64,000 nucleotides of DNA from Magicicada septendecula. Lineage: Eukaryota > Arthropoda > Insecta > Hemiptera > Cicadidae. The DNA is taken from contig CM068372.1 in NCBI GenBank assembly GCA_034769895.1, positions 434,079,958-434,143,957 on the forward strand. The letters are read 5' to 3'. The position numbers and the translations under genes are program-made. A model generated the notes under the pieces. It had not been told where the DNA came from. It saw only the letters and a list, made by a program, of their open reading frames with translations, and made no database searches. Positions 36,276-48,601 of this stretch are shown piece by piece. How positions within the stretch are numbered: the stretch's first letter is position 1; each line of letters opens with the position of its first letter.

Positions 36276-37105
36276 TGTTACGATCCCAACTGCAACAATA
36301 GATAGAAATTAATGGAATGAAGAAATTGTCGGCCGGGTCTGCCCTTATATACTCACCGGCGCACCGCGAGATTTCACTTTTAGACAGAAAAAAACATTAC
36401 GTTCGAACAAGACAAAAATTTTCTTGTTTGGATAGGCACTGCGGAACAAAAAGGACTGCGGAACAAGGTCAAGGCACCCAGGGTTTTGTGCACTCACCAA
36501 TGAAAAGCTTCGCTTGGGTCGCGGCCCTCACCAATGAGCGCACAGCATTCTAACCTAACGTAAGATTTACACTGGTTGGTGCGCTGACCTCTGGGTGTCG
36601 TGACCGGGTGCCGCCTTGTTGGTTTTGATGAGTATTAGAATTTTACCATCGCCATAGATATAATGAAAAATTTAATTTACGTTTTCTTGGAGGAAAATAT
36701 TTTTTCTTTCATTTGGAATATTTTAAAGGGGTAGAGCCCCGGCCCACCGCCCACCGTCTTTTTGACTCGGCACCGTCGTCAATTTGGACTTATGGACGGC
36801 GCATAGTAGTTCACACGGGTACAGACAGATATTAAAGATTCGTCGATAGTAGGTTACTGGTTTTTAAATAGGGAGAGAAAACATGTGATTTTTACATGAT
36901 ATGAACAGTAGAAGTTTCGAGAAATGGGTAATTTAAAACTAATTTCGTAGTTACCAAAAACTTTATGTTAGTTTTGTATAATGTAACTTGCCACAATGCC
37001 AATCTAAAAAATATACCACATCAAATTCTTCAAAAATGACTAAATTCAGTGGTTGTCTTACAACAAAACTCTTCTTACACTTGATGTGTTTCATAAGTTA
37101 TAACA
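36276..37105 (-). mobile_element. Probable solo LTR of another Gypsy family, ATAT duplication
   Basis: An 830-bp unit is bounded in plus orientation by TGTTACGATCCC and GTTATAACA. Perfect ATAT lies on both sides (36272-36275 and 37106-37109). On the minus strand a TATA box (GAGTATATAAGGGCAG) lies near 36345-36352. The GC-rich part (36.3-36.8 kb) contrasts with its surroundings. The distance from TATA to the end is short for an LTR, so a different element type is possible. Confidence 0.5.
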
Positions 37106-37150
37106 ATATAACTTGATAAAAACAAACAAACCTTTACAAAATCACTATAC

Positions 37151-37275
37151 AAAGACGGTACTATAGGAAATTACGGCCATACTGTTAATCATTTGCCTCC
37201 GTATCACCCTGACCTAAAGCCCGTAGAACTTATTTGTGCCCAACTTGAACATTCAGTTACAAAAAAACTCAGTTT
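37151..37275 (+). pseudogene. Tc1/mariner-like (IS630 superfamily) transposase C-terminal scrap
   Basis: The plus-strand peptide GHTVNHLPPYHPDLKPVELI followed by CAQLEHSV matches the end of the DDE domain in IS630/Tc1/mariner-group transposases ('H....LPPY.P.LNPIEL.W..VK'). It includes the glutamate (PVE) that is the last catalytic acid. Nothing upstream or downstream of the domain remains. It begins 45 bp after the putative solo LTR, which may have removed or displaced the rest. Confidence 0.75.
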
Positions 37276-37422
37276 TTGGGCCACTTTTGTCAATAAAAAC
37301 TTTTCTCAATAAAAAATAATTAATTGGGCTCGGTTTATGTGACATTTTATCTAGCCGTGTAACACGATGCTCATCACTCAGCGATGTGACGTAAACAGTT
37401 TTAAGTAGAACGTGAGGTATTC

Positions 37423-37636
37423 TAAATATTGCCGATATCTATAATGTCAGGACGTCAAGGCAACTGTAGTTCTCTTAATAAAAGTACAAGTTAATTTTAT
37501 TGTAGTGATGAGACGGATACTACATTGCCGTTTGTCAAAATAAAACGCTTATGTTGGTAAGCAATGGTTACTATATCGTGAATAATTTAATCGCATATTG
37601 TATAGAACTAATCAAGTTTACCTAAAATTAAAACCA
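37423..37636 (+). repeat. Unknown dispersed repeat, copy A
   Basis: About 214 bp from CTAAATATTGCCGATA to CCTAAAATTAAAACCA. It matches the reverse complement of 41816-42035 at clearly over 80 percent by eye, including GTTCTCTTAATAAAAGTACA, TGATGAGACGGATACTA and CGCTTATGTTGGTAA. No coding sequence and no obvious terminal inverted repeats. Confidence 0.85.
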
Positions 37637-39445
37637 TGCTCTAAATATTCTTTAGAATAACAGAATAATGGTGAGTCACTTAAATACTCCATACTCTGTT
37701 AGAAGGTTGAAAAAATAGCGTGTACATAATTAGACTTACAGTGTCTACTACACCATTGTTACTTAGCAGGCGTCTGTTGTAGGTACGAAACGAAAAAGTA
37801 ATTTAGACAGATAACATAAAGGTATAAAATGACAGAGTTATCAAAAATAGAATAAGATAGTAACCTGTTGCAATTGAAGGCTAGTAAATTTATTGTTGTA
37901 TTCGGTTTGAATCTCGCGTAGGAAACTCACTAAAATTTTAAGGTTTCCTTGTGCTGAAAATAGTAATAGAAATCGTAAGTATGTTCCTGTATGCGTATTT
38001 AAATGTCCCGGATTGAAATGCTTTATTATTGTACTGAAACTTTATAATTTAACGGTTGGCGGAGTGTTAATGTATAGAAGCGAAACCTCACTATTGATTA
38101 AGAAAGACATCACTGCAAATGAAATAAATTTGTGAAATGGTGTATTAAAAGCGATACGATGACGAATGAATTAGAAATAATCTAAACGTTTTATCATTCA
38201 ACGACTGGAAAGCAAACAAAACGTAAAAGTAGACGAAATATCTTGACACAATGGAGAACATTTGTCGGTAGAAATAAGAAATATTATGAGTACAGAATCT
38301 GAAACAGGCCGATATTTGTATATTTTATAAAACAGGAGAAAAGGAAGAACAGGGTAATTTAAGAGATAAAAAAGTGAAAGTACATTTTATCATGTAGTAG
38401 AATATTTTCCAGTACTTTTATGTGTATTAAGACATTAAAATTACCTATGGTATGACTGGTATGACGTAGAAAGTCTCTATATGCAGATAATTTTATTGTC
38501 AAATTGAAACTGCAATGCAGTGTTATAATTACGCTTAAGATAAGAAAGAGATCAGAAAAATCGTATTTATTGTTTCCTTTGGAAAGGATTTAAAATTTTA
38601 TTATTTCCTACTGCATATTTTTTAGTTGGTGTTCTAATCTCCGTTGTACCGTAAAAAGGCTTCTTTCAAACGAAGCAAGTGCGTGTACACTTGTAGGTTG
38701 GCTGCCCTTTCACGCGAACCGCCCGCAATCAGCTGTTTCTTTACGAGACGTATTTCTTTACGAATATGGAAATTTGTCAGTCAGGCGGTAAAGTTGTAAA
38801 CGAGTCTTATTTGTTTCAGTTTGCGTGTGACACTTCTCTTCACCTAAATTAAATAAAATAGTCAGCTCTTAGAAATTGGATCCCGACTCAATACAAATTT
38901 CTCGCCACGCCTGTCTTGTTGGAACACGAGAGTGGAAGTTCAACATACCTTTATGTTAGCTAATTGGACTGCGAGAGACAAGAGCTGCTAGATGCTCGAC
39001 ATTTTTATCAGCATCCATATTTACATTAAACTAGTACAGTATTACACTTTAACGCAGGTAATCACAACTGTCCACAAAGGTCACACAGACAGCGGGGGAT
39101 ACCAGAGCGTACGTGCGGCGTGTGTATCAGTAGCTATATGCAGTAACAGTATTAATAACATTTTATTGCGTGAGTGAGATGAAACACAGTTTTCACTTTT
39201 TCAGGGCTTCTAATAAGAAAAGTGTCCGTAGTAATGTCAATATTATACCGTTTATCTTGTTTTGTGTATATTTCGTGAAATCACTGATTTTCATAAATAC
39301 ACTTTAATTTGTTCTTTCGTATACATTTTCCGTGATTTAAATACTTCGCTGCTAAGTATGTGTTTAATTCATTTAGAGCTACTTTGTTTAACAATTTGTT
39401 TGTATGAAAATGTTTGCACAAAAATTTATTGAATTTTTAAAGTTG
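37637..39445. other. No gene recognised
   Basis: AT-rich. The tRNA-like string CGGTTTGAATCTCGCG near 37904 is isolated and has no folding support. Other open frames show no domain. Confidence 0.5.
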
Positions 39446-39459
39446 TGCGGCGATGACTT

Positions 39460-40330
39460 GAGTGTGCGGCGATGACATCTCTATAAATAAATAACATCAC
39501 CTAAATGTGATGTTAAACTTCTAGAATGTAACTGTTAACCATAAACAATATGTGCGGTACAACAATGTGAACACTAGTGAAAGTTACCACGAAGAAACAG
39601 ACCACAAGAATCTACAGAAGAGACAGACTACTCATCTTTAAGAATGACATCAAACGTCACCAACACACGATAGACAGAAGATCTCCCAGACACCCTGCAC
39701 GACAGATAGAAGCCCCGATTCGCCGAGGATATGTTACACACATGTGACACGGAAGTTCTACTTCTGTGGTTCAGAACTTAACTTTAACTAATATATGAAA
39801 GACACTTAAATAACAACATAAGAGTAAAGTAAAACACAAAAGACTGACCTAATTAGCACAAAATTGTAATTTCATGATAAGTAATAAGATGTGTTAAGTT
39901 TAATGAGTTTAATGAATATAACACGCTAAAGTTAAATAAGTCCATTCTTCAGATGGCACAAAGTAAAGATTATTATTTTTAATATCACATACAGGAACAC
40001 ACAACTCGGATCCGAGGACAGTACAAGCTATGTTCACCCATGACTTACACTAATTACAATTTTGTACAAAATGCGCAAATATTTTTATCATTAGTACATA
40101 CATTACTAATTTTCTTCTATGATGCTAAAACAGTATGTAATAAAGAGATGTCATGGTCCAAAAAGGTGAGTGAATAAATCTACAAACCCCAGTCAAAAAC
40201 TCCTCAATTCACGGGATCCTATTTAGTGTTTGTTTATATTTCAGATAGTTATGAGTTTGTGAATGTTATGGCAGCCTGTTTAATTGACCTGAGCCAATTA
40301 ACCAGGTTCCCGATATTATAATGTTAAAAA
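39460..40330 (+). repeat. Possible solo LTR related to the LTR at 7127-8676
   Basis: It shares with 8.2-8.7 kb, in the same order, CATTCTTCAGATGG, CTCGGATCCGAGGA, GATGTCATGG, a GGCAGCCTGTTTAATTG block and GGTTCCC. It starts near a TGTGCGGCGATGAC string that is tandemly duplicated (39444-39478). Exact ends and target duplication are not visible. Confidence 0.4.
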
Positions 40331-40647
40331 AATATAAAGTGTTAAAAAAATGAACCAAATGAACGTTCCCTATTCACCAAAGTTGAACCTTCATGAATAT
40401 GGTCTTCCATTGTCTTCATACGCTATACATCTGGTAGTAGCATAGGCTTCCTTTTCTCGGCAAGAGAGACAACCTGTCTCAACTTCTGTCGAAAGCGAAG
40501 AGGGCAACGGATCCGATCCTAACATAAACGGTGGTCAGGTGGCTGCATTCCTCATTCTGAGAAATGAGGTTAGCATTTTAGCACTACCGAGCCACACAAT
40601 CCACATGTTGATTGCAAACACCAGACTTCTAAGAATATACAGACGCT

Positions 40648-40649
<2 letters not shown>

Positions 40650-40678
<29 letters not shown>

Positions 40679-40680
40679 CG
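40650..40680 (+). repeat. (TG)n(CG)n microsatellite
   Basis: About ten TG units passing into five CG units. Overlapping open frames are artefacts. Confidence 0.92.
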
Positions 40681-41815
40681 ATAAAAAACGTATATAAGTA
40701 ATGTGCATAAATAATTCCTTAGTTTTTCCGTACGCCACGGAAATATGCTTGTGAACATTCATTAGTACGACATGGTGAAGATATTTTAAAAGCAGGCGAA
40801 GAGATAATACAGTGTGACAGGTCATCATTTTGCGCCTTACTATTGGGAAAGATGTCACTTCGTATTACATGAAAAGGAAAAGTGTGGGAGTGATGAATAG
40901 CGAAATATAAAACGGTTGTTGACAACCGTTGGTATTTCAAAGAGCACTCAGCTTGCCTCAGTATTACAAATACACACCTTTATTACCAAACAGCGATATG
41001 AGATTACAAAATCCTACTAAATTATTATTTCTTTCCATTTTGTTTTACCTTTGTAGTTCTTCGTTTCCTAGTTACAAAACATTTTAAATTGATAAGATTT
41101 TTATTTACTTTTGAAACTATAACTAACCAAGAATACTACAATTCTTTTTTTTTTAATTTGTCTTTACTAAATACGCCATTTTTTAAATATTTACTAATTT
41201 ATCACATTACACGTTTTTAATTTTACTGTAAAAATGTACAGTTGACAATTGTGTATCCTAATCGTCGGGCTTAACGTTTCTTTGAGACCGGTTGCACCAA
41301 AGAAAGAAAACTACAGACAAACCAATGTCCCACTGTGCAAATTTTGTCGGCATATTTGAATCTAATTTCTTTTCATTCGTCTCGAGAGCATTCAATTTTT
41401 TAATAATTCGAAGCGACGTTTTTCTTTTTTAAATATATTGTGTTTGTATATCACTATGGTTGTGGGCATGAGAGACAAGGAAACTGTGAAACCGTTACTC
41501 GTACCACCGTTATTCGGGCCATCGAAATAATGCAACCCTCCCTCAAACAGCAGATCTACAGTTGGCTTACGCTTTCCATGATACAATTGCTCTGGAATGT
41601 AATTCAGAGCAACATCTTAGCAGTAGCAAATTACAGTTCTGTGTATGTCTTCCCTTTTTAAGGAAATATGTTTTCTTGTTCCTTTCTTATTTGTATACGT
41701 TTGAACAAAAATCTTCGTACCGTAGTTGTTAGATACTTAATGTACGTAGTTGTTATTAAGTAATGTTTGTACTATAAATAGCCCTCTATTTCTCATATAT
41801 ATACTGATAAAACAG
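40681..41815. other. No gene recognised
   Basis: No supported coding, RNA or repeat signal. Confidence 0.55.
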
Positions 41816-42035
41816 TGGTTTTAAATTTAGGTAAACTTGATTAATTCTATACAATTTGCAATTAAATTATTCACGGTATAGTAAGCATTTTTTACCAACA
41901 TAAGCGCTTCATTTTGTCAAACGGCAATTTAGTATCCGTCTCATCACTGCAATAAAATTAACTTGTACTTTTATTAAGAGAACTACACTTGCCTTGACGT
42001 TCTGACGTTATAGATAGCCTATCGGCAATATTTAG
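41816..42035 (-). repeat. Unknown dispersed repeat, copy B (inverted)
   Basis: Reverse-complement partner of 37423-37636, 4.2 kb away. Homology ends sharply on both sides (TGGTTTTAAATTTAGG and GGCAATATTTAG), so this is a bounded repeat unit rather than a segmental inversion. Confidence 0.85.
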
Positions 42036-42226
42036 TGCTCACGATTAAACAAAAGTCGCTCTACAAGTTAATTCTATGACAGCGTAAGAGTTTCCTTATT
42101 GCACGTAAAATCAAAAGTTTTATATTTTCCGTTCTTTAGCTTATATGCAACATAGAACAAATTCTAAACAAAGTCTCATTTGATATAGAATATAAAATCT
42201 ATTAATTAAATTTGATGTATTGAAGG

Positions 42227-42372
42227 GAAACTTCTTTTGGCACGGTAGGAAAAATTTTCGTTACGCGTTACGCGTTATGCGTTATGCGTTATATGCATGA
42301 AACTTCTTTGGACACGGTAGGAAAAATGTTCGTTACGCGTTACGCGTTATACGTTATGTGTTATATGCATGC
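42227..42372 (+). repeat. Tandem duplication (72 bp, two units) with internal CGCGTTA repeats
   Basis: Units begin GAAACTTCTTTTGGCACGG (42227) and GAAACTTCTTTGGACACGG (42299). Each ends in four to five copies of a 7-bp unit (ACGCGTT / ATGCGTT) before ATATGCATG. So it is a nested tandem repeat, rich in CpG for this region. Confidence 0.85.
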
Positions 42373-42502
42373 ATGTGTGTGTATATGTGTTTAGTAGTAT
42401 ACCAAAATGAGGAAATGTACAGTTACATTTAATTATTGTTCCGAATATTTTAAGTTAACGATATGTAAAAAATAATCTACCTAGTCCTACATAATTAATG
42501 AC

Positions 42503-43297
42503 ATGTTAAAAATTGTTTATGAATACGATCGACGTCATTCTCAATCATTATTATACGTTGCTTTATCAAGTGTGACGAGTATTGAAGGACTACATATTAC
42601 GACACAGAACAACGAGAAGATATTCTACCATGGCCGAAGACGGTCATCATCAACAATTGATTTGCAAGAGGAATTTAAACGACTTTCACTAAACAAAGTA
42701 GAAACTAGAAATGAAAATTTAGTTAATTTCATCAATAACAGAATAGGTTTATCAATATTCACTTTTAATTGCCAAAGTCTTACAGCTCATGCTGTTGATC
42801 TAAAAGATATAGTTGTGAAAAATTCAAATGTCATAGTTTTATCAGAAACTTGGCTAGCCAATGAAGATGGCGTATCTGTTCTTAATTTCAACTGCATTGT
42901 GAAATATAAACGACCAAATATTAGAGCGGGAGGTGTCGGGATAATTCAAAATTCTGACGATATTATTAACATTATAACTCCATCCATGGATTTTTCCGTT
43001 ACTCAATCTGATGTCTATGGATCAATGGCATCTACAGTTGGCGATTTGTGTATGGCTGAATGTAAAATGGAAAATGGGCAAAAAGTTGTGATTGTAGCAG
43101 TGTATATTTCTCCTAATAAAACATTAGATGATATTATTGATTTTTTCCATCGTTCATTATTATCGTATACATCACAAGGTGCCGCCATACTTCGTAAAGA
43201 TTATCATAAAATACCTATGATTTTAAGTGGAGATGTCAATGTCAATTTTGCATTAGACAAATCTATAAAACTGGTTGAATTTTTAAAAGATAATTGA
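42503..43297 (+). pseudogene. Helentron/Helitron2 protein, C-terminal end: helicase tail plus endonuclease domain
   Basis: One uninterrupted 264-codon frame. Residues 1-35 (IVYEYDRRHSQSLLYVALSS followed by VTSIEGLHI) are the last motif of the Pif1-type helicase of Helitrons ('L.YVALSRVTS.EGL'). A linker with FYHGRR and LQEEFKRLSL follows. From about residue 80 an endonuclease/exonuclease/phosphatase-like domain begins: IFTFNCQSL, VIVLSETWL (catalytic glutamate of the ETW motif), GGVGII and a late SGDVNVNF (the GD.N motif). Helentrons are known for such a C-terminal endonuclease. Rep and most of the helicase are missing; the ATG at 42503 is fortuitous at the 5' truncation. The absence of stops suggests a recent fragment, although the domain ends early at 43297, without the final SDH-type motif. 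Confidence 0.82.
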
Positions 43298-44696
43298 AAC
43301 CTGTCTATACGAAATGATAAAAAAATATCTACGACAAAATCGAATACGACAATTCACAAGGTTTCTGGATAATATTGAATGTAAAATATAGGCCTACATT
43401 TCTTATTTTAGTTACCATAAGCTTTTGGTTACAAAAGTGTATGATGAAATATCACTAAATATTAACGAAATAGATTAATAATAATAATAATAATTACTGT
43501 AAATGTATATAATAAAATATTTTTAATTTACTAAAAATGAAAATTTTTCTTATACTGATACCTCTCCCATCCTATTAAATTTTAAGTATACAGTTGAAAA
43601 AAATAATAATAATAATAATGGATAAACAAAAAATAATGGATATAACCCAAAGAAGTTTCACTTCTTCCGCCTGTACACACTTACTGATACACGCACCCAA
43701 ACTTTTTTTTTTAAATATGGAAAAATTTCATTTAGTTCACCAAAATAATATTTTAAATAGTTTACGTATTTTTAATTACTTACGTTAAAATAGAAAGGAA
43801 ATTCCATTACCTAGTCCAAATAGATCTTTCTCATAACGCTTTCGCAAATATACCAGTGACAAGAATAAAGTAACACCAAAATGTTTACATAAACTTTTAC
43901 TCTTAAACTTAAAGGTTTCTGTGATCTATTTACGTACTTCTCTGTGTATTAGTCTGGGCACACGTCCATGTTCGCCGCTTACCTTGTAGTAATATTTTTT
44001 TTAACTTTTAAACTACGTACCGAGTGATATAGTATAGTGTTAATTTTGTTTATATTATTAACTTATTAATCTCTGTTCAAACCGGGATATGATTGTTTAC
44101 TACCAGCAGTCTCTATAGGATCAAAGTAACATGAATTATTTTGTTTTGTAATGATAACAGTGTTATCAAGACATTCTGTATTACTCATATAGTTAAAAAT
44201 GTTTTATATGAACACTATGCATATCACTTTTGTTAACCATGTTGGATATTTTTTGCACAAACACATTAAATTTACGTAAATGCACATTTCAAAAATGTAA
44301 ATTCAGTTTGAATGTGGACACTGTGATAATTTAAATTTATATTACGTTTTTTGTAATTTACTTAGGTTAGACACACATGTTATTCTAATGTACTACATTC
44401 CTAGTAAAGCTAATTTCAACTATTTGAAAGTAGGCCTAATACTCACAAAGGACCTGCATACTGCCTAATACACTTACTACGACAGTACTTTCGTGTGAGT
44501 ATTACTACAACGATGTAACTAGCACTGGTTGAAACAGTAACTTGCTCCTACCTCAGAATTACTACGAAAAATTCATAGTAAAAGAAATTTAATCTCATAA
44601 TGTAAAATTTATAATTTCTAAATATTCAGACTCAGGTACTCAAATTGTTTTTAGACAAAATGTTAAAATTATACAAGGTACTAAGGTAGAATAAAA
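43298..44696. other. No gene recognised
   Basis: AT-rich, with short (AAT)n runs at about 43476-43492 and 43604-43618. A Helentron 3' terminus (hairpin plus conserved end) may lie here but I could not identify it. Confidence 0.5.
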
Positions 44697-44700
44697 GTAT

Positions 44701-45273
44701 CGTTACGCTGATGAAGTATTTAATACCACATCACTGAGTCCGGCCTGTTCCAGAACGTTACAGATCATTATACGCGGCATTATTAAGTAACGCACTTCAA
44801 AATTCCAGATTGACTTTCTACGCGTTTATCGACTAGCTCGTGCGTGCTGCCGGCATCATTAGCACACACGCGGTGTACGTGACCTGTATCAAGGTCGTGC
44901 ACTGACCTAGTCCGCAGACTGTTCCGGCACGCCATCCAGAGATTGGAAGATAACTGTTGTACCTGTGCGGGGTGTATATAAGCTTCAGCGGCCGGCTTAG
45001 AAGTTCAGTGATAGACCGACGACATTTGAGTACGGTTCGCAGTCATTATTGCCAATTAGTGGAAAGTGATTATTGTGTTAATTAGTACAAATCTGTAATA
45101 GGGTGACAATTATTTATTATAATTATTGTGAAATTTATCTTGAACTATTGTAAAAGAGTGGTTTGTTGATTTATACGTGCTGTTTCTACCTAAGTTTGTA
45201 ATTAGTGATTTCATTTGTGTCTGTAATTCTGTTTCCACTGTATCCACGACGATCCGGTTTGTCCGTCGTAACA
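44701..45273 (+). mobile_element. Gypsy solo LTR with GTAT target duplication
   Basis: 573 bp from CGTTACGCTGATG to GTCCGTCGTAACA, flanked by GTAT on both sides (44697-44700 and 45274-45277). A TATA box (GGTGTATATAAGC) lies at about 44971. The 3' part (GTGTCTGTAATTCTGTTTCC, then ACTGTATCCACGACGATCC) matches the other solo LTRs in this window, but U3 is more diverged. It looks like an older or sister subfamily. Confidence 0.82.
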
Positions 45274-45277
45274 GTAT

Positions 45278-48200
45278 CAGTTTTCTTATTTTTACTTGTT
45301 GAACCATTACAACTCAACACCTGTTAAAACTCACTACCATACTACCATATGAAAAATACATAAAATAAACACACACACAGTGAATAAGTATAGGCCTACA
45401 TTAACATTAGTAATTCACACAGTGCACTTAACAATGCTAGAATACACGTAATTAGTAAACTCATATATCAGCAGTATTTATATTTTTAGTGATATTTTCA
45501 TACATTACTGCTGTTAGTATAAAAATATAAATTTATTGACATTTTCTTCTCAAGTATATTTTGTTTATATATGCAAGTAAAAATATGTCACTGTGGAATG
45601 AAAATATGGATTTTTAAACATATTTCATTACATGGCAAGTCTATATACAAAATTAAGGCTTTTCACTTGTATATGTTGACTGAGCCGTATTAGACCATAA
45701 TAATGTGTAAATTAGGTTTTCTATTAGTCTATAATGTGAACATCTTTAACATTTACAACAAGTTACTGCCACCCATTAACGTTAATGGGCTGTAAGTGTA
45801 TTGCTCTTATACTGTGAACGCAGAGTGACTAGATGTACAATTTATGTACTACGTAAACCCAATTCTGTGTAAAACCCATTTACCGCCACCGGGATAATCA
45901 CTAACGATTAACTGAACGCTTTATTCACCGTAACAATCTATTGTCTACAACGGGCACAGAGACGTTAAGTTACAGAAACGTACGAGAACGAGAACAACCC
46001 AAACACCACGCAGTAGTCTTTGCTTGTTCCCCACTGGCACTTAAAATTTTGCATCTTCATCTCATTCGTCTCCATCACCTCGACTAATTCACAGCATTTT
46101 AAATCTGCGCACAATTTGATGTTTCACGTATTTGGATATTCATCAATCTTACTTTTGTATTCGTCTTTAGTTTCATAAATTGACGTCCGACTCCTACTTT
46201 TGTATTCTTCAATGTATATTTTAGCGTGTATACACATCCACTTGGTTCTGAGCAATTACATCCTGATCATTCCAAACTGAGAGCAAGTTTATAGAATGGC
46301 ATGCAATTTTCTAGTGCTTGTAGAATGGCATCAATTGACCCATCTTACTACTGCTTATTCTACGCGTTTATATCCGTCCCATTGTTGGATAATACTTAAT
46401 TTATCATGATTTAATACTTAATTTATACTGGAATAAAACTACTTCTGTTTCAATACTATTTCATACGTCTGTTTCATACGCGTTTTACTGTTTGTTGTAA
46501 GAATAATATGATCCTTTTAAAATATACATTTTTTGGTTTTATAATTTAAAATGCTTTATTTAGTGACGTGTAATGCTTCCACAATTTATGATCTCATAAA
46601 ATGTATTTTCAAAATTTACATAAATAATCTTCATATTTCGTTTTCTTTGATAATACCAATAAAATATAAGATAATTTTTGCCTTTTATTTCTAATTGCAA
46701 CTGGCTAATTGAAATTGTCTTTTTTTTAATATCCTAAATACATTTGGAAGAATTTGCCTATTTGTGTGAATGAATGTGTAGATATTTTTAATTAACGCTA
46801 ACTTAACAAAGGCATTGGAATTTTCTTTGATACAAGAAGATAACGTTTAATTGTATATCTACAGTAACAGCTATTTACAAACACGTTTACACTTGCGCGA
46901 GCGCAAGATCGTTTATGACCTTTTCCTTACGCCACTTCAAAGGGAATTGGGAATGTTAAAAGTCGGTGTAAATCGGCTAAGAATTTCCATGACTAGAGCC
47001 CACAGTATCCCTACAAACGTAATGTCGACCAATCCAACCAAAGCTTTTAAGGGATTGAAGTATTGAAAGCCTTGTCAAAATGTTCTGTTTAAAATCCTTG
47101 TGGTTAGGTAATTGACTGGACACAATTATAAAAAATGTGTTTAAGCGTTGTGACAGAATTTATTATCAGTTCAGCAATTCCAACCCACGCCGACGATACA
47201 GCTATGTTATAATTACACCCAAGCCACACAATAACATAACTATCAAAATTATTTTTAAAATAAAACCTGGCTCTGGAAATATCCCACTAAGACATAGGAA
47301 AAAATCTGCAAAAAATTACATTCACATTGAAGAGAAAAACTTGGCCTACAGTTTTGCTAAACAACCAGCCAATTCAACGAAGACAATAAAATATATAGAC
47401 CTGTATACGGATTTGCACACGTACAGCACATACACATGCTGTAGGCACAGTACGTCTATAGTAGGCTACTGTTCTTGTCAACTCTATCACAGATTACAAA
47501 ATTATTGAAATATTTTTAAAATCATCACTACAATTGTAAGTAAGTTGTTCTGACACCAGAAACACACCTCTGCAGTACTAAATGGTGTGTACTAAATGGT
47601 TGGGTACACCCATCCATATTAATTCCTTATACTACTTTTGGCGTTTTGTTGGAAATTTTTGTTAGGAACATAATGGCAAGAAGGTTAAAGGAATAAGAAG
47701 TTTTTGAAACATGCTGCTTGACGTGCAGTCAAATATACATTCATTGCTATACGAACTAAGTCTGACCGCTTGCAACGGTCTTCCCCTTAATCTAAAGGAA
47801 GTCTCGCCATTTTTTATGCAATTAGTGTCCGTCGTCATTTGTAAGAATTATAGTCTTATGTTTGTAAAATTTCTTTTGTTGGTAACGTTCTCACAATCTT
47901 ATACATCGCAATAAATGCAGTAGTAGTGGCAGAGATACTGATTCTAGAAGCTTCAGGAATCCAGATTTTGTACTGCGCCTACCAATGGAAACGTAAAAAT
48001 AAAATTTAACAAAGACATAAAAAAGTATTTTAAGTGAAGAAATTTAGTGTTGCTTGTAATATGTCTGAAAACTGTACAGACTAAACGGTAGTAGTCACAG
48101 ACGACATTGCCATTAGAGAAGGTCTCAGGAAATTGTTATTCTTATTAGGTGCGAGGTTGTAATTAGAATTGTATAGGCAGGGCTGAACTAGAAAGAAGAT

Positions 48201-48437
48201 GCTAATCAAATAACGCAAAAATAAGATTTTACGTGTGTATGGGGGGGGCGCGCAAGAATTAAAGCCGAATAGTCATATTCTCCTTTTAGTTCACTATACA
48301 GTTCTTGTGTTCAGCAGCAAAATGTCTCTAGATCTGAAACTTGGTTCGTTCAACGTGGCAATACCATTAGTTCCCTGTAATAACATTGCATCTATATTAA
48401 ATTTCCAACGAACTGGCGAGTATGGAGTTTGAGACAC
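45278..48437. other. No gene recognised (3.2 kb)
   Basis: The longest gene-free stretch with nothing supported. The 123-codon open frame at 47137-47508 on the plus strand is basic and tyrosine-rich with a CC motif, but has no recognisable domain or partner and is probably chance. A perfect 18-bp palindrome CCCATTAACGTTAATGGG lies at 45774-45791. Confidence 0.5.
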
Positions 48438-48440
48438 TTA

Positions 48441-48545
48441 GGCTTGATGCACACGAGCGGTGCGGTGCCGTTGCAGTACCGCAGCGGGGCCGCAGCCTTC
48501 AACTCACACGACATGCGAATCCGTTGCGGTTTTGGCTGTTCCTTG
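48441..48545 (+). repeat. Left TIR and subterminal palindrome cluster of the Harbinger element
   Basis: The terminal ~33 bases match the right end. Inside lie GCGGTGCCG, AGTACCGCAGCGG and CCGTTGCGG motifs, mirrored at 53090-53198 (GTTGCGGTGCCGCAGCGG, TACCGCAG). Such GC-rich motifs stand out in the AT-rich surroundings. Confidence 0.9.
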
Positions 48546-48601
48546 AAATTTACGTCACATATCAGCCATAATGATGGAATTTAAACAGTAGGAGTCCAGC
48601 T

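Noticed and set aside
37900-37920. B-box-like CGGTTTGAATCTCGCG suggesting a tRNA or SINE
   Set aside because: No A box or cloverleaf could be folded and no tail was found.
37423-42035. A single 4.6-kb transposon with 214-220-bp terminal inverted repeats
   Set aside because: The paired repeats lack flanking duplications and the interior holds an unrelated possible LTR and no transposase, so two separate copies of one repeat is simpler.
47137-47508. 123-codon open frame
   Set aside because: Basic, low-complexity composition typical of AT-rich chance frames; no domain and no splice partner.
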